A DNA stretch of 64,000 nucleotides from Rhizobium sophoriradicis (GCF_003939025.1 NZ_RQIH01000001.1:248001-312000), one strand, 5' to 3'; positions 17,602 through 27,924 are shown, counted from the stretch's first letter. Notes: generated by a model from the letters alone, not told the origin. A program made the numbers and translations.

Positions 17602-18699
17602 CTATTTGCCCCAGATCTTCTTGTATTGATCGCGATAGCCATTATCGGGATCGAAGCTGTTCTTCGGTCCGCCGTCGAACTCGACATTCTCACTGGTCAC
17701 CACGTGCAACGGCGAGACATAGCCCGACCACGGAGCACCGGCAAAGGCGCGGTTCAATTCATCGACGAGCTGCCAGCCCTGCAAATTGAGCGGCTCGGCC
17801 ACCGTGACGGCCTGGTACTGCTTGGCACGGATACGCTGATAGGCGCTCTCCGAGCCGTCACCGGCCGCGACATTCACCGGCTTGCCGTCGCCGGCAATGC
17901 CGGCCGAGGCAAGCGACGGGCCCATGAAGTCGTAGTAGAGGTCGTTGATCGCCAGCGAATGCGTCCACTTGGCGCCGTACTTCTGCAGCAGCGAGGTGGT
18001 CAGCTGCGGCATGCGCTGGGAGGTTTCGGCGATCGGCGTGTCGACATATTCGAGCACGGTGCCGCCGAGATCTTCGATCTCCTTCTTCATGCGGTCGGCC
18101 TTGGCGATCGCGATCGCATAGGTGGAGTCGGTGAAGATGATGACGCCCGGCTTGCCGCCGGCATCGGCGAAGGCCCAATCGGCCGCAGACTTCGAGACTT
18201 CCATCGCGTCGGTGGTCACATTGGCGAATACGCCGACCTCAGGAACCGGGCCGACCGCCGAAGCGGCGTGCCAGGAAACCATCGGAATGCCGGCGGCCTT
18301 CGCCGCTTCCATCGCAGGCTTCTGCTCGACGGCGTCGAAGCCGTTGATGATGATGCCATCGGGCTTCAGCGCCATGGCCTGGCCGAAAGCCGCTGTGCGT
18401 CCGCCGATCGAACCGGCGCCGTCCAGCGCCTTCACCGTCCAGCCCAATGCGCCTGCCGCTTCCTGAACGCCGTTGACGACGCCGAGGATGCCGCCGTTCT
18501 TCATATCGGCAGCAAGAATGACGATGTTCTTGCCGGTGGCGCCCTTCGGGCCGCTCGTCGGGCCATCCCAGGCGCTCACCTTGGACGCATATTTCTCGAC
18601 CACGGCCTTGGCGTCAGCCATCGAATCCGCCATCGCCGGCATGCTCAGCATGAGGGCGACGGTTGCGACCGTTGCCTGCATCAAAGTCCTGCGCTTCAT
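17602..18699 (-). CDS. Ribose-type sugar ABC transporter substrate-binding protein
   Basis: Periplasmic binding protein of 365 residues with a signal peptide (MKRRTLMQATVATVALMLSMPAMA). The body has the periplasmic-binding-protein-like I fold seen in RbsB/ChvE-type proteins: NIVILAADMKNGGI, DGIIINGFDAVEQKPAMEAAKAAGIPMVSWHA, GVIIFTDSTYAIA. GGAGGAG precedes the ATG at 18699. It is the third gene of the order ATPase, permease, binding protein, all minus strand. Co-regulation with gluconate and idonate enzymes suggests a sugar acid or related sugar as ligand. Confidence 0.91.
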   Translation of the reverse strand: MKRRTLMQATVATVALMLSMPAMADSMADAKAVVEKYASKVSAWDGPTSGPKGATGKNIVILAADMKNGGILGVVNGVQEAAGALGWTVKALDGAGSIGGRTAAFGQAMALKPDGIIINGFDAVEQKPAMEAAKAAGIPMVSWHAASAVGPVPEVGVFANVTTDAMEVSKSAADWAFADAGGKPGVIIFTDSTYAIAIAKADRMKKEIEDLGGTVLEYVDTPIAETSQRMPQLTTSLLQKYGAKWTHSLAINDLYYDFMGPSLASAGIAGDGKPVNVAAGDGSESAYQRIRAKQYQAVTVAEPLNLQGWQLVDELNRAFAGAPWSGYVSPLHVVTSENVEFDGGPKNSFDPDNGYRDQYKKIWGK

Positions 18700-18749
18700 G
18701 TTCACTCCTCCATTTTGTTTGTTCTGGAATGCCGGATGAGCCGGCATCC

Positions 18750-19790
18750 TCATTTGGATGCGGGTGTGATCCTCCTCACAGCTCCGCGCTTGCGCTGGGC
18801 ATAACCTGCTATGCCGATGGCAATCAGCAGTGTCACGCCGTTGAACAGCGGTTCGACGAAGAACGACCCGCCGAATTGCTGAATTCCCGATATGCCGACC
18901 GCCAGGATGATGACGCCGATCAGGGTCCCCCAGACGTTCACCCGTCCCGGCTTGATCGTCGTTGACCCGAGGAAGGCGCCGACAAGTGCCGGCAGCAGAT
19001 ATTCGAGGCCGACGCTCGCCTGGCCGATGCGCAGCTTCGAGGCGAGAAGGACGCCGGTCAACGCTGCCAGCAGGCCCGAGGTGACGAAGGCGCCGATCAC
19101 GAATTTGCGGACGGGAATGCCATTGAGGGCCGCAGCCTTGGGATTGGCGCCGATGGCATAGAGATAACGGCCGATCGGCAGGTATTCGAGGACGATCCAC
19201 ATGCAGATCGCGATCAGCAGCACATAGAAGCCGGTGATTGGCAGGCCGAAGAGCATGGTGCCGTTCAGCGCATAAAAACCGTCCGGCAGGACACCGACCA
19301 CCTGCCGGCCGCCGGTGTGCCAGAGGGCAAGCGCGTAAAGAACCGTTCCGGTGCCGAGCGTGGCGATGAAGCTGTCGATCTTGGCGACTTCGACGAGCAG
19401 GCCGTTGATGAAGCCTGTGAGGACGCCGAGCGCGAGAACGATGACGACCGCGACCGGCCAGGGCAGGCTGTAGGCCGTCTGCAGGCTGATGGCGAGAATA
19501 TGCCAGAGCACGATGCCGTAGCCGACGGTCAGATCGATGCGGCCCGATGCCATCGGGATCATTGCGGCCAGCGACAGAAGCGCGATGATCGCCTTGTCGG
19601 AGACGATCGAGCGGACGTTCAGCACGGTCGGGAACGTATCGGGCAGGAGGATCGAGAAGAGCACGATCAGGCCGGCGGTCAGGATGACCAGACCGTAAAC
19701 CGGGATCAGGCGTCCGATCTTCTGGCCGGTGGACAGGCCGGCCATTTCGCTCTTGGTCGGCTCCAGCGCGGTGGATTCTATGGATTGCAT
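18750..19790 (-). CDS. Ribose-type sugar ABC transporter permease
   Basis: Inner-membrane permease of 346 residues of the RbsC/AraH (CUT2) family. It has about ten hydrophobic segments, the motifs SGRIDLTVGYGIVLWHI and IATLGTGTVLYALAL in the first half, and the late TTIKPGRVNVWGTLIGVIILAVG block that is typical of the family. It starts 18 bases after the ATPase stop. A single permease gene implies a homodimer. Confidence 0.92.
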   Translation of the reverse strand: MQSIESTALEPTKSEMAGLSTGQKIGRLIPVYGLVILTAGLIVLFSILLPDTFPTVLNVRSIVSDKAIIALLSLAAMIPMASGRIDLTVGYGIVLWHILAISLQTAYSLPWPVAVVIVLALGVLTGFINGLLVEVAKIDSFIATLGTGTVLYALALWHTGGRQVVGVLPDGFYALNGTMLFGLPITGFYVLLIAICMWIVLEYLPIGRYLYAIGANPKAAALNGIPVRKFVIGAFVTSGLLAALTGVLLASKLRIGQASVGLEYLLPALVGAFLGSTTIKPGRVNVWGTLIGVIILAVGISGIQQFGGSFFVEPLFNGVTLLIAIGIAGYAQRKRGAVRRITPASK

Positions 19791-19808
19791 GGCTGTTCTC
19801 CCGATGGC

Positions 19809-21305
<1,497 letters not shown>

Positions 21306-21341
21306 TGTGGCTCCTCCCAAAGCTGCAGCTCTTATAAACAT

Positions 21342-21357
21342 ATGTTATCGATAACAT
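21342..21357. promoter_or_regulatory. Operator O1 for the sugar-acid LacI regulator
   Basis: ATGTTATCGATAACAT is a perfect 16-base palindrome 37 bases before the GTG of the transporter ATPase. The identical 16-mer recurs at 23710-23725, and close variants flank the LacI and lactonase genes. The form is typical of LacI/GntR-type operators (E. coli GntR sites are similar palindromes). Confidence 0.8.
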
Positions 21358-21406
21358 TCATCGGTAGTCAAGCGGAAAGTGGCAATTCCCACTCCGCAAG
21401 ATGAGG

Positions 21407-22300
21407 TCAGCCGGCGCGAAATCCGTCGAGGAGATGCATCATCTCGGCGGAGTCCTTCGGCCCAAGGCCGGCGGCGCACAGCAGGCGGTGAATCTCCACC
21501 ACCACACCCGTCATCGGCAGCGGCGTGTTGGTCTTCAGCGCAAAGGCCTGAAGCGAGTCCAGGTCCTTCAGCATGTTGTCGATCCGGCCCGTCGGCGAGA
21601 AATCCCGGGCGGCGAATTTTGCCATGAATTCCTGCAATATCCGGCTGTCCGCTCGGCCGCCGGCAAGGGCTGCCGGAATTGCGGCGGGATCGACGCCGCC
21701 AGCTTCGGCGAGTTTGACGGCTTCGGCGACCGCCTGAAACAGCACGGCGCAGAATAGCTGATTAATCAGCTTGGTGGTCTGCCCGGCGCCGGAGGCGCCC
21801 ATCAGCGTATAATTGGCGGCAAGATGCCGCATCACCACGCGCGCCCGCTCGAAATCCTCGGGGCTGCCACCGGCCATGATCGTCAATTTGCCGCCGAGCG
21901 CGCCGGGCACGCCGCCCGAAAGCGGGCAATCCACCCATGCCATGCCCGTTTCCGAACGCAGCCGCTTCGCCATATCTGCCGTTTCGGAGGGGTCGATGGA
22001 GGACATGTCGATCAGCAGCTTGTCGGCGCTGGCCGCCGCCGCAACGCCCTTCTCGCCGAAAACGACAGCGCGGACGATGCTGGCGTGATTGAGACTGAGC
22101 ACGCAGAATTGCGAGGCGGAGACCGCCTCCTCCACGGAAGCAGCTGCGCGAGCCCCCTTGGCTTCCAGCGCCGCAACCTTTTCGGCATCAAGATCGAAGA
22201 CCGTTACTTTGTGCCCGGTCTCAATCAATCGCGTGATAATCGCCGTGCCCATGATGCCGGCACCGATGACGGCGACGTCTGCTCTATAATCATCCTGCAT
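21407..22300 (-). CDS. 3-hydroxyisobutyrate-dehydrogenase-family NAD(P) oxidoreductase
   Basis: Cytoplasmic dehydrogenase of 297 residues of the beta-hydroxyacid family. The N-terminal Rossmann motif is VAVIGAGIMGTAI, the substrate motif is DCPLSGGVPGALGGKLTIMAGG, and the catalytic lysine is in GQTTKLINQLFC. Relatives include tartronate-semialdehyde reductase, L-threonate and 3-hydroxyisobutyrate dehydrogenases. Its start overlaps the end of gntK by 11 bases, placing it in the gluconate operon. It may act on a sugar-acid-derived beta-hydroxy acid; the substrate cannot be decided from sequence. Confidence 0.88.
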   Translation of the reverse strand: MQDDYRADVAVIGAGIMGTAIITRLIETGHKVTVFDLDAEKVAALEAKGARAAASVEEAVSASQFCVLSLNHASIVRAVVFGEKGVAAAASADKLLIDMSSIDPSETADMAKRLRSETGMAWVDCPLSGGVPGALGGKLTIMAGGSPEDFERARVVMRHLAANYTLMGASGAGQTTKLINQLFCAVLFQAVAEAVKLAEAGGVDPAAIPAALAGGRADSRILQEFMAKFAARDFSPTGRIDNMLKDLDSLQAFALKTNTPLPMTGVVVEIHRLLCAAGLGPKDSAEMMHLLDGFRAG

Positions 22301-22844
22301 GAAACCCTCCGTTGACGGCCGCGCCTCTCAGCTCCTCACAAGCCAGCGCCACCATATCATCCAAAGCCATATCGATCGTCACAGTGACCACACCGGCTTC
22401 ACCGGTGGGCGGTTCCAGCGTCTGCAGCTGGCTATCGAGCAGCGACGCCGGCATGAAATGGCCCTGACGGGCCTGCATCCGCGACAGCAGCAGATCGCGC
22501 GACCCCTCCAGGAAAACAAAGGCGAGGCGCCCGCCTGCCGCCTGCCTCAACCTCTCCCGATAGATTCTCTTCAGCGCCGAACACGAGATCACCAATCCTT
22601 GCGACGCGTCTTGCGCGGCCTTTATTTCCACGCCGATCCGGTCGAGCCACGGCAGGCGGTCATCATCGGTGAGCGGTATGCCCTTCGCCATCTTCTCGAC
22701 ATTTGCCGCAGGGTGGAGTTGGTCGCCCTCCACAAACCGCATGCCGTTTCGAGCGGCGATGCCCTCGCCGACCGAGGACTTGCCGCAACCGCTGACACCC
22801 ATGACCAGGACGGCCAGAGACGGCGCTTCTTTCTCGAGCTCCAT
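22290..22844 (-). CDS. gntK: Gluconokinase
   Basis: Cytoplasmic kinase of 184 residues converting D-gluconate to 6-phosphogluconate with ATP. The P-loop GVSGCGKSSVGEGIA, the segment FVEGDQLHPAANVEKMAKGIPLTDDDRLPWL, VISCSALKRIYRERLR and GHFMPASLLDSQLQTLE are all hallmarks of the GntK family. The ATG at 22844 is 13 bases after the preceding SDR gene; the longer open frame upstream lies inside that gene and is not kinase-like. It completes the route from idonate or 5-ketogluconate into the pentose phosphate/Entner-Doudoroff pathways. Confidence 0.95.
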   Translation of the reverse strand: MELEKEAPSLAVLVMGVSGCGKSSVGEGIAARNGMRFVEGDQLHPAANVEKMAKGIPLTDDDRLPWLDRIGVEIKAAQDASQGLVISCSALKRIYRERLRQAAGGRLAFVFLEGSRDLLLSRMQARQGHFMPASLLDSQLQTLEPPTGEAGVVTVTIDMALDDMVALACEELRGAAVNGGFHAG

Positions 22845-22857
22845 CGTCGCGTCTCTG

Positions 22858-23622
22858 TCAGAGGCAGGTGGTGATGCCGCCATCGACATAAAGCGTGTGG
22901 CCGTTGATGAAAGACGAGCCTCGGCCTGAGAGGAAAACGGCGGCACCGACCAGTTCCTCGACATTGCCCCAGCGACCGGCCGGCGTCCGCTTCTCGAGCC
23001 AGGACGAGAATTCGGGATTGTCGACAAGCGCCTGGTTGAGCGGCGTCTTGAAGTAACCCGGCGCAATCGCATTGATCTGCAGGCCGTGCTTGGCCCAGTC
23101 GGCGCACATGCCGCGCGTCAGGTTGCGCACGGCGCCCTTGGTCGCCGTATAAGGGGCGATGCCGGGACGGGCCAGTTCGCTCTGAACCGAGGCGATGTTG
23201 ATGATCTTGCCCTGACCACGAGCGATCATGGCTTTGGCGGCCGCCTGGCCGACGTAAAATACGCTCGAAATATTAGTGGTCAGCAAAAGCTCCCATTTGT
23301 CCGCCGGAAAATCCTCCAGAGGTGTGCGAAACTGCATGCCGGCATTGTTGATCAGGATGTCGAGCGGCCCGATATCGGCCTCAATCGCATCGATGCCCGC
23401 TTTGGCGGCGTCCTTGCTGGTCACATCGAAGATGGCCGCATGGGCCGACAGGCCTTGAGCCTTGAGGGTCTCGACGGCGCGTTTGACGCTTTCGGGCGTG
23501 CGGCCGTTGATGACGACCTCAGCGCCATGCTGCGCCAGGCCCTCGGCCAGCGCATAACCGATCCCCTGGCTGGAGCCGGTGATCAGGGCAAGCCGTCCGG
23601 TCAGATCAAACAAGTTCTTCAT
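22858..23622 (-). CDS. idnO: Gluconate 5-dehydrogenase (IdnO/Gno-type SDR)
   Basis: Short-chain dehydrogenase of 254 residues that interconverts 5-keto-D-gluconate and D-gluconate. It has the cofactor motif TGSSQGIGYALAEGL, NNAG (LINNAGMQFRTPLEDF), the catalytic serine in NIASVQSELARPGIAP and the YTATKGA motif. The combination MQFRTPLEDF and the ending FINGHTLYVDGGITTCL is closely like known gluconate 5-dehydrogenases. It is the first gene of a minus-strand operon with gntK and the beta-hydroxyacid dehydrogenase. An operator with the perfect palindrome lies about 90 bases upstream. Confidence 0.92.
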   Translation of the reverse strand: MKNLFDLTGRLALITGSSQGIGYALAEGLAQHGAEVVINGRTPESVKRAVETLKAQGLSAHAAIFDVTSKDAAKAGIDAIEADIGPLDILINNAGMQFRTPLEDFPADKWELLLTTNISSVFYVGQAAAKAMIARGQGKIINIASVQSELARPGIAPYTATKGAVRNLTRGMCADWAKHGLQINAIAPGYFKTPLNQALVDNPEFSSWLEKRTPAGRWGNVEELVGAAVFLSGRGSSFINGHTLYVDGGITTCL

Positions 23623-23708
23623 GCAAATAACTCCTCCGGTGTCGCTGCGAATGACGGCTTATACCGCCACTTCAGGTGAAACTCACTTGACATCGCTTGT
23701 CCGGATTA

Positions 23709-23726
23709 TATGTTATCGATAACATA
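23709..23726. promoter_or_regulatory. Operator O2 between divergent idnO and dehydrogenase operons
   Basis: TATGTTATCGATAACATA is an 18-base perfect palindrome containing the same 16-mer as O1. It lies 30 bases before the ATG at 23756 and 87 bases before idnO, well placed to repress both divergent promoters. Confidence 0.8.
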
Positions 23727-23755
23727 ATCAACTGTCAAAATGCGGCGGAGACGGA

Positions 23756-24697
23756 ATGCCTGAAGTAGAGATCTTGATGACCGGAGCCTATCCGGAATGG
23801 GATATGGTCGATCTGGAGGCGAAGTATCGCGTTCACCGCCTGTGGGAAGCGACAAACCGGCAAGAACTGATCACAAGGGTCGGCAAGGATATTCGCGCCA
23901 TCGCGACGCGCGGTGAAATCGGCGCCTCCGCCGAGCTGATGAAGCAATTGCCGAAGCTGGAGATCGTCTCTTGCTATGGCGTCGGCACCGATGCCATCGA
24001 CCTCTCCCATGCCCGGGTCAACGGCATTCGCGTCACCAATACCCCCGATGTGCTGACCCAGGACGTCGCCGACATCGCCATCGGCCTGCTGCTTGCCACG
24101 GCGCGGCAGATTCCGGAGGCCGATGGTTTCGTCCGCGCCGGCCGGTGGGGCAATGTCGCCATGCCGCTGGTGACCCGGGTCTCCGGCAAGAAGGTTGGGC
24201 TCGCCGGCATGGGGCGGATCGGCAAGGCAATCGCCAGGCGGGCCGCCGCTTTCGGCTGCGACATCGCTTATTTCGCCCGCAATGAACACGCGGATGTCGC
24301 CTATGCCTACCAGCCGGACCTGGTCGCACTTGCCGATTGGGCCGATTTCCTGATCGTCATCGTCCCGGGCGGGCAGGCGACGATGAAGATCATCAATGCC
24401 GAAGTGCTGAAAGCGCTCGGTCCCAACGGCATGTTGATCAATGTTTCTCGCGGGACCACGGTCGATGAAGAGGCGCTGATCGCGGCCCTGCAGAACGGCA
24501 CCATTCAGGCTGCCGGCCTCGACGTCTTCCTCAACGAACCGAAGATCGATGCGCGTTTCCTGACGCTTCAAAACGTGGTGTTGCAGCCCCATCACGGCTC
24601 CGGTACCGTCGAAACCCGCAAGGCCATGGGTCAGCTGGTCAGAGACAATCTCGCGGCGCATTTTGCCGGCAACCCGCTTCCAACTCCCGTCGTGTGA
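23756..24697 (+). CDS. D-isomer-specific 2-hydroxyacid dehydrogenase (GhrB/2-ketogluconate-reductase-like)
   Basis: Cytoplasmic NAD(P) dehydrogenase of 313 residues. The nucleotide-binding motif is VGLAGMGRIGKAIARRAAAFG. The catalytic triad is visible as Arg in NVSRGTTVDEEAL, Glu in DVFLNEP and His in LQPHHGSGT. The family reduces glyoxylate, hydroxypyruvate and 2-ketogluconate. In this cluster, reduction of 2-keto-D-gluconate to gluconate would feed GntK; this is inference. It starts 30 bases after operator O2 and is followed after 10 bases by the idonate dehydrogenase gene. Confidence 0.9.
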   Translation: MPEVEILMTGAYPEWDMVDLEAKYRVHRLWEATNRQELITRVGKDIRAIATRGEIGASAELMKQLPKLEIVSCYGVGTDAIDLSHARVNGIRVTNTPDVLTQDVADIAIGLLLATARQIPEADGFVRAGRWGNVAMPLVTRVSGKKVGLAGMGRIGKAIARRAAAFGCDIAYFARNEHADVAYAYQPDLVALADWADFLIVIVPGGQATMKIINAEVLKALGPNGMLINVSRGTTVDEEALIAALQNGTIQAAGLDVFLNEPKIDARFLTLQNVVLQPHHGSGTVETRKAMGQLVRDNLAAHFAGNPLPTPVV

Positions 24698-24707
24698 GGG
24701 TTTCGCT

Positions 24708-25739
24708 ATGAAAGCCATCGTCATTCATGCCGCCAAGGATCTCAGGATCGAGGAGCGCCAGCCGGAGGTTGCCGGAGAGGGGCAGGTTGAGATTGCCATC
24801 GAAGCCGGCGGCATCTGCGGCTCCGACCTGCATTATTACAATCATGGCGGCTTCGGCACTGTGCGCCTGCGCGAGCCGATGATCCTCGGCCATGAGATCG
24901 CCGGCACGGTCAAGGCGCTGGGCGCCGGTGTGAGCGATCTTGCCGTCGGAGACCGGGTAGCGGTGTCTCCGAGCCGGCCGTGCAATCATTGCCAATATTG
25001 CCTGAAGGGACAGCAGAACCACTGCCTGAACATGCGGTTTTACGGCAGCGCCATGCCAATGCCGCATATTCAGGGCGGTTTTCGCCAGCGGCTGGTGGCG
25101 GAGCGCTGGCAGTGCCACAAGGTTGCCGACGGCATTTCCATTCACGAAGCGGCCTTCGCCGAACCCTTTGCCGTGACGCTGCATGCCGCCAGCCGCGCCG
25201 GATCACTGCTGGGCAAACGGGTGCTCGTCACCGGCTGCGGCCCGATCGGCATGCTGGCGATCGTTGCTGCGCGCGTTCTCGGCGCCCGCGAAATCGTCGC
25301 GACCGATGTGACCGACAGCGTTCTGGCGATCGCCCGCACCAGCGGTGCGGATCGAACGATCAATGTCGCGACGCATGCCGCCGACCTCGCCGCCTACGGC
25401 GCCGACAAGGGATATTTCGACCTCATGTTCGAAGCATCGGGCAATGAGCGGGCGGTGCGCGCCGGTCTGGAAGTGCTGAAGCCCCGTGCCGTTCTCGTGC
25501 AGCTCGGCCTTGGCGGCGATGTCTCCATCCCGCAGAACATGATCGTCGCCAAGGAAATCGAGATGCGCGGAACATTCCGCTTTCACGAGGAATTTGCGCT
25601 TGCCGTCGAGCTGATCAACGCGCGACGCGTCGATCTGAAGCCGCTGCTGACAGGTGTCTTTAAGATCGATGAGGCCGTCACCGCCTTTGAATTGGCAAGC
25701 GACCGCAGCAAGTCGATGAAAGTCCAGATCGCCTTCTGA
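24708..25739 (+). CDS. idnD: L-idonate 5-dehydrogenase (zinc alcohol dehydrogenase family)
   Basis: Medium-chain zinc dehydrogenase of 343 residues, oxidising L-idonate to 5-keto-D-gluconate. Catalytic zinc ligands lie in GGICGSDLHYYNHGGFG and LGHEIAG. The structural zinc site is CNHCQYCLKGQQNHC, and the cofactor motif is VTGCGPIGMLAIVAARVLGA. The segment NMRFYGSAMPMPHIQGGF is very characteristic of IdnD. Sorbitol/threonine-type dehydrogenases are the main alternative, but the context with idnO and gntK favours idonate. An open frame begins at 24663, but the ATG at 24708 fits the family start MKAIVIHAAKDLRIEE. Confidence 0.91.
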   Translation: MKAIVIHAAKDLRIEERQPEVAGEGQVEIAIEAGGICGSDLHYYNHGGFGTVRLREPMILGHEIAGTVKALGAGVSDLAVGDRVAVSPSRPCNHCQYCLKGQQNHCLNMRFYGSAMPMPHIQGGFRQRLVAERWQCHKVADGISIHEAAFAEPFAVTLHAASRAGSLLGKRVLVTGCGPIGMLAIVAARVLGAREIVATDVTDSVLAIARTSGADRTINVATHAADLAAYGADKGYFDLMFEASGNERAVRAGLEVLKPRAVLVQLGLGGDVSIPQNMIVAKEIEMRGTFRFHEEFALAVELINARRVDLKPLLTGVFKIDEAVTAFELASDRSKSMKVQIAF

Positions 25740-25743
25740 CAAG

Positions 25744-25773
25744 GCACGGATTACCGGGCGCTTCGATCCGTGC
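25744..25773. terminator. Hairpin at convergent idnD/lacI junction
   Basis: GCACGGAT (25744-25751) pairs perfectly with ATCCGTGC (25766-25773). It covers the last codons of the LacI gene and begins five bases after the idnD stop. With genes converging here, it could end transcription from idnD. No T-run is seen, so the call is weak. Confidence 0.35.
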
Positions 25774-26821
25774 TCTCGCGCAACACGACCCTATAGCCGG
25801 TCAGTATGATCTCGTCGCCGGTCGCCTCGCCGCCCGCCTGCAGGGCATCGAGCAGGCGGACGGCGGCCTGACGGCCGATGCCGTAACAGTCGACATTGAT
25901 CGTGGTGATGCTAGGATGACAGATCGACGAGATCTCGTAGTCGCCGAAACCGGCAATGGCGATATCTTCAGGCACGCGCATTCCCCTGCGCTTGCATTCC
26001 ATGATCGCACCGAAGGCCGAAAGGTCGGAGACGCAGAGAACGACTTCCGTGTCCGGCCAGCGCTCCAGGAGGCTCATCACCGCCTGGCCGCCCTGTTCCA
26101 TGGTGATCGGCGGCACACCGAAGGAAATCGCCCGGCCCGGTCCGAATCCCAGTTCGTCGACGGTCTTTAAAAACCCGCTTCGTCGCTGGCTGCCGCGCGT
26201 ATCGCGCGCCGTCGTTCCGCCGATATAGCCGAACCGCCGATAGCCCTGACTTGCAAGCGTCCGCACCAGCAGCGACATCGCCTCGCTGTTGGAAAAGCCG
26301 ACGACGTGATTGATCGGCTCTTCCGGAATTTCCCAGGTTTCAACCACCGGAATGCCGGCCTTATCAAGCATCCGCCGCGCCCGGTCGGTATGCGAACCGC
26401 CTGTCAGAATGATGCCCTCGGGGCGCCGGCGCAGCATCGCCTCGATCAGCTTTTCCTCTTTCTCGGCGGCATAGTCGGTATAGCCGAGAAGAAGCTGAAG
26501 GCCGGTATTCTCCAACGCATCGGTGATCCCGCGGGCGGTGTCGGAGAAGTTCGAATTGTTGATGGAAGGCACGAGCGCCGCGATGAAGCCGCTGCGCCGC
26601 GAGGAAAGGCTGCCGGCCGAGAGATCGATGACGTAACCGAGCGCATCGACCGCTTCCATGATGCGCTTGCGCGTCTCTTCGGAAACGCTCGCATCCTGGC
26701 GAAAGGCGCGCGAAACGGTCATGGCGGAGACGCCGACATATTTGGCGACTTCAGCCATTGTCAGCTTCTGGGCGTCTCCTCCCTTGGGACGTTTGTCTTT
26801 TGGCTCATCCTCGTTTTTCAC
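25751..26821 (-). CDS. LacI-family repressor of the sugar-acid cluster (GntR/IdnR-like)
   Basis: Transcription factor of 356 residues. The N-terminal LacI helix-turn-helix reads LTMAEVAKYVGVSAMTVSRAFRQDASVSEETRKRI and is followed by a periplasmic-binding-protein-like effector domain (AALVPSINNSNFSDTARGITDAL, IAIAGFGDYEISSICHPSITTINVD). The FxD segment without a PLTTV-like linker and the FGDYEISS turn resemble gluconate-type GntR/IdnR repressors. A related operator lies 49 bases before its start. It is divergent from the lactonase gene and convergent with idnD. It probably represses all four operator-bearing promoters, with gluconate, idonate or a phosphorylated derivative as inducer. Confidence 0.9.
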   Translation of the reverse strand: MKNEDEPKDKRPKGGDAQKLTMAEVAKYVGVSAMTVSRAFRQDASVSEETRKRIMEAVDALGYVIDLSAGSLSSRRSGFIAALVPSINNSNFSDTARGITDALENTGLQLLLGYTDYAAEKEEKLIEAMLRRRPEGIILTGGSHTDRARRMLDKAGIPVVETWEIPEEPINHVVGFSNSEAMSLLVRTLASQGYRRFGYIGGTTARDTRGSQRRSGFLKTVDELGFGPGRAISFGVPPITMEQGGQAVMSLLERWPDTEVVLCVSDLSAFGAIMECKRRGMRVPEDIAIAGFGDYEISSICHPSITTINVDCYGIGRQAAVRLLDALQAGGEATGDEIILTGYRVVLRESTDRSAR

Positions 26822-26869
26822 TGGTCCCGCCCTTAAACAGCTACCGAGTTGGCAATTGAGGATACGATA

Positions 26870-26885
26870 AAGTTATCGCTATCAT
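26870..26885. promoter_or_regulatory. Operator variant O3 before the lacI gene
   Basis: AAGTTATCGCTATCAT matches 13 of 16 positions of the O1/O2 palindrome, with the left half (GTTATCG) intact. It sits in the promoter region of the LacI gene, suggesting autoregulation through a weaker site. Confidence 0.5.
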
Positions 26886-26962
26886 CGCACAATGGATATT
26901 ATTGCTGGAGTGCCGCGTTCCACAGTCCATTGCTCTGTACGTAGGACACAAAACAGGACAAA

Positions 26963-26978
26963 ATGGTATCGATAACAA
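26963..26978. promoter_or_regulatory. Operator variant O4 before the lactonase gene
   Basis: ATGGTATCGATAACAA matches 14 of 16 positions of the O1/O2 palindrome and keeps the central TATCGATA. It lies 20 bases before the lactonase ATG. Together with O3, 93 bases away, it could bridge the divergent promoter region. Confidence 0.65.
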
Positions 26979-26997
26979 TCTGACGCGAGGAGGCATC

Positions 26998-27924
26998 ATG
27001 TTCGGGGAAATCGAGGGTACGGGGTTCGAGGTTCTCGACCCGCGCTTTGAACACTGCTTCGTCGGCCATGCCCGCGTCGAGCGGCTTTGGACGGGCGGCC
27101 GCTGGCTGGAGGGGCCGGCCTGGTTTGCCGCTGGGCGCTACCTGATCTTCTCCGATATCCCCAACAACCGCATCATGCGCTACGACGATACCAGCGGGGA
27201 AACATCTGTCTTCCGCTCGCCCAGCAACAACTCCAACGGCAACACGGTCGACAATCGGGGCCGGCTGATCACCTGCGAACATCTGACGCGCCGCGTCACG
27301 CGAACGGATTTCGACGGCGGGATTACCGTGCTGGCCGATCGGATTGCCGGCAAACGGCTCAATTCGCCCAACGACGTCACAGTCAAATCCGATGGCACCG
27401 TCTGGTTCACCGACCCGAGCTACGGCATCCTCCACGATTATGAGGGAGACTACGGCGAAGAGGAAATCGGCGGATGCCACGTCTACCGGCATGATCCGGC
27501 AACAGGCGCAACCGATCGGATGACTTCGGATTTCATCAAGCCGAACGGGCTGGCTTTTTGTCCCGACGAAACAGTGCTTTATGTCGCCGACACCGGCGGG
27601 ACGCACCTATCCGGCGGTCCGCGCCATATCAGGAAGCTCGCCGTGTCCGATGATGGCAAGCTGAGCGACCTCGGCATTTTTGCCGAATGCACCGCGGGGC
27701 TTTTCGATGGTTTCCGCGTCGACCGGAAGGGAAGGATATGGACGAGCGCCGGCGACGGTGTGCACTGCTATGATCCAGATGGCACGCTGATCGGCAAGAT
27801 CCATATTCCCGAGATCGTCTCCAATGTCGCTTTCGGCGGCGAGAAACGAAACCGCCTCTTCATCACCGCAACCACGTCGCTCTACGCCGTGTATCTCACG
27901 GCCAACGGGTCAAGACTGGGATAG
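26998..27924 (+). CDS. SMP-30/gluconolactonase family lactonase
   Basis: Six-bladed propeller hydrolase of 308 residues, hydrolysing aldonolactones to aldonic acids with a divalent metal. Metal and substrate ligands are visible: Glu in LEGPAWF, Asn in RLNSPNDVTV and KPNGLAF, and Asp in TAGLFDGFRVDRKGRIW. GAGGAGG precedes the ATG at 26998; the open frame from 26902 overlaps the operator and has no matching sequence. No signal peptide is seen, so it is likely cytoplasmic. Its place in the LacI regulon suggests that it turns glucono- or idono-lactone into substrates for IdnD or GntK. Confidence 0.92.
   Translation: MFGEIEGTGFEVLDPRFEHCFVGHARVERLWTGGRWLEGPAWFAAGRYLIFSDIPNNRIMRYDDTSGETSVFRSPSNNSNGNTVDNRGRLITCEHLTRRVTRTDFDGGITVLADRIAGKRLNSPNDVTVKSDGTVWFTDPSYGILHDYEGDYGEEEIGGCHVYRHDPATGATDRMTSDFIKPNGLAFCPDETVLYVADTGGTHLSGGPRHIRKLAVSDDGKLSDLGIFAECTAGLFDGFRVDRKGRIWTSAGDGVHCYDPDGTLIGKIHIPEIVSNVAFGGEKRNRLFITATTSLYAVYLTANGSRLG

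Noticed and set aside
24663..24707. Earlier start for idnD overlapping the upstream dehydrogenase gene
   Set aside because: The added 15 residues do not resemble the family, while the ATG at 24708 gives the normal start.
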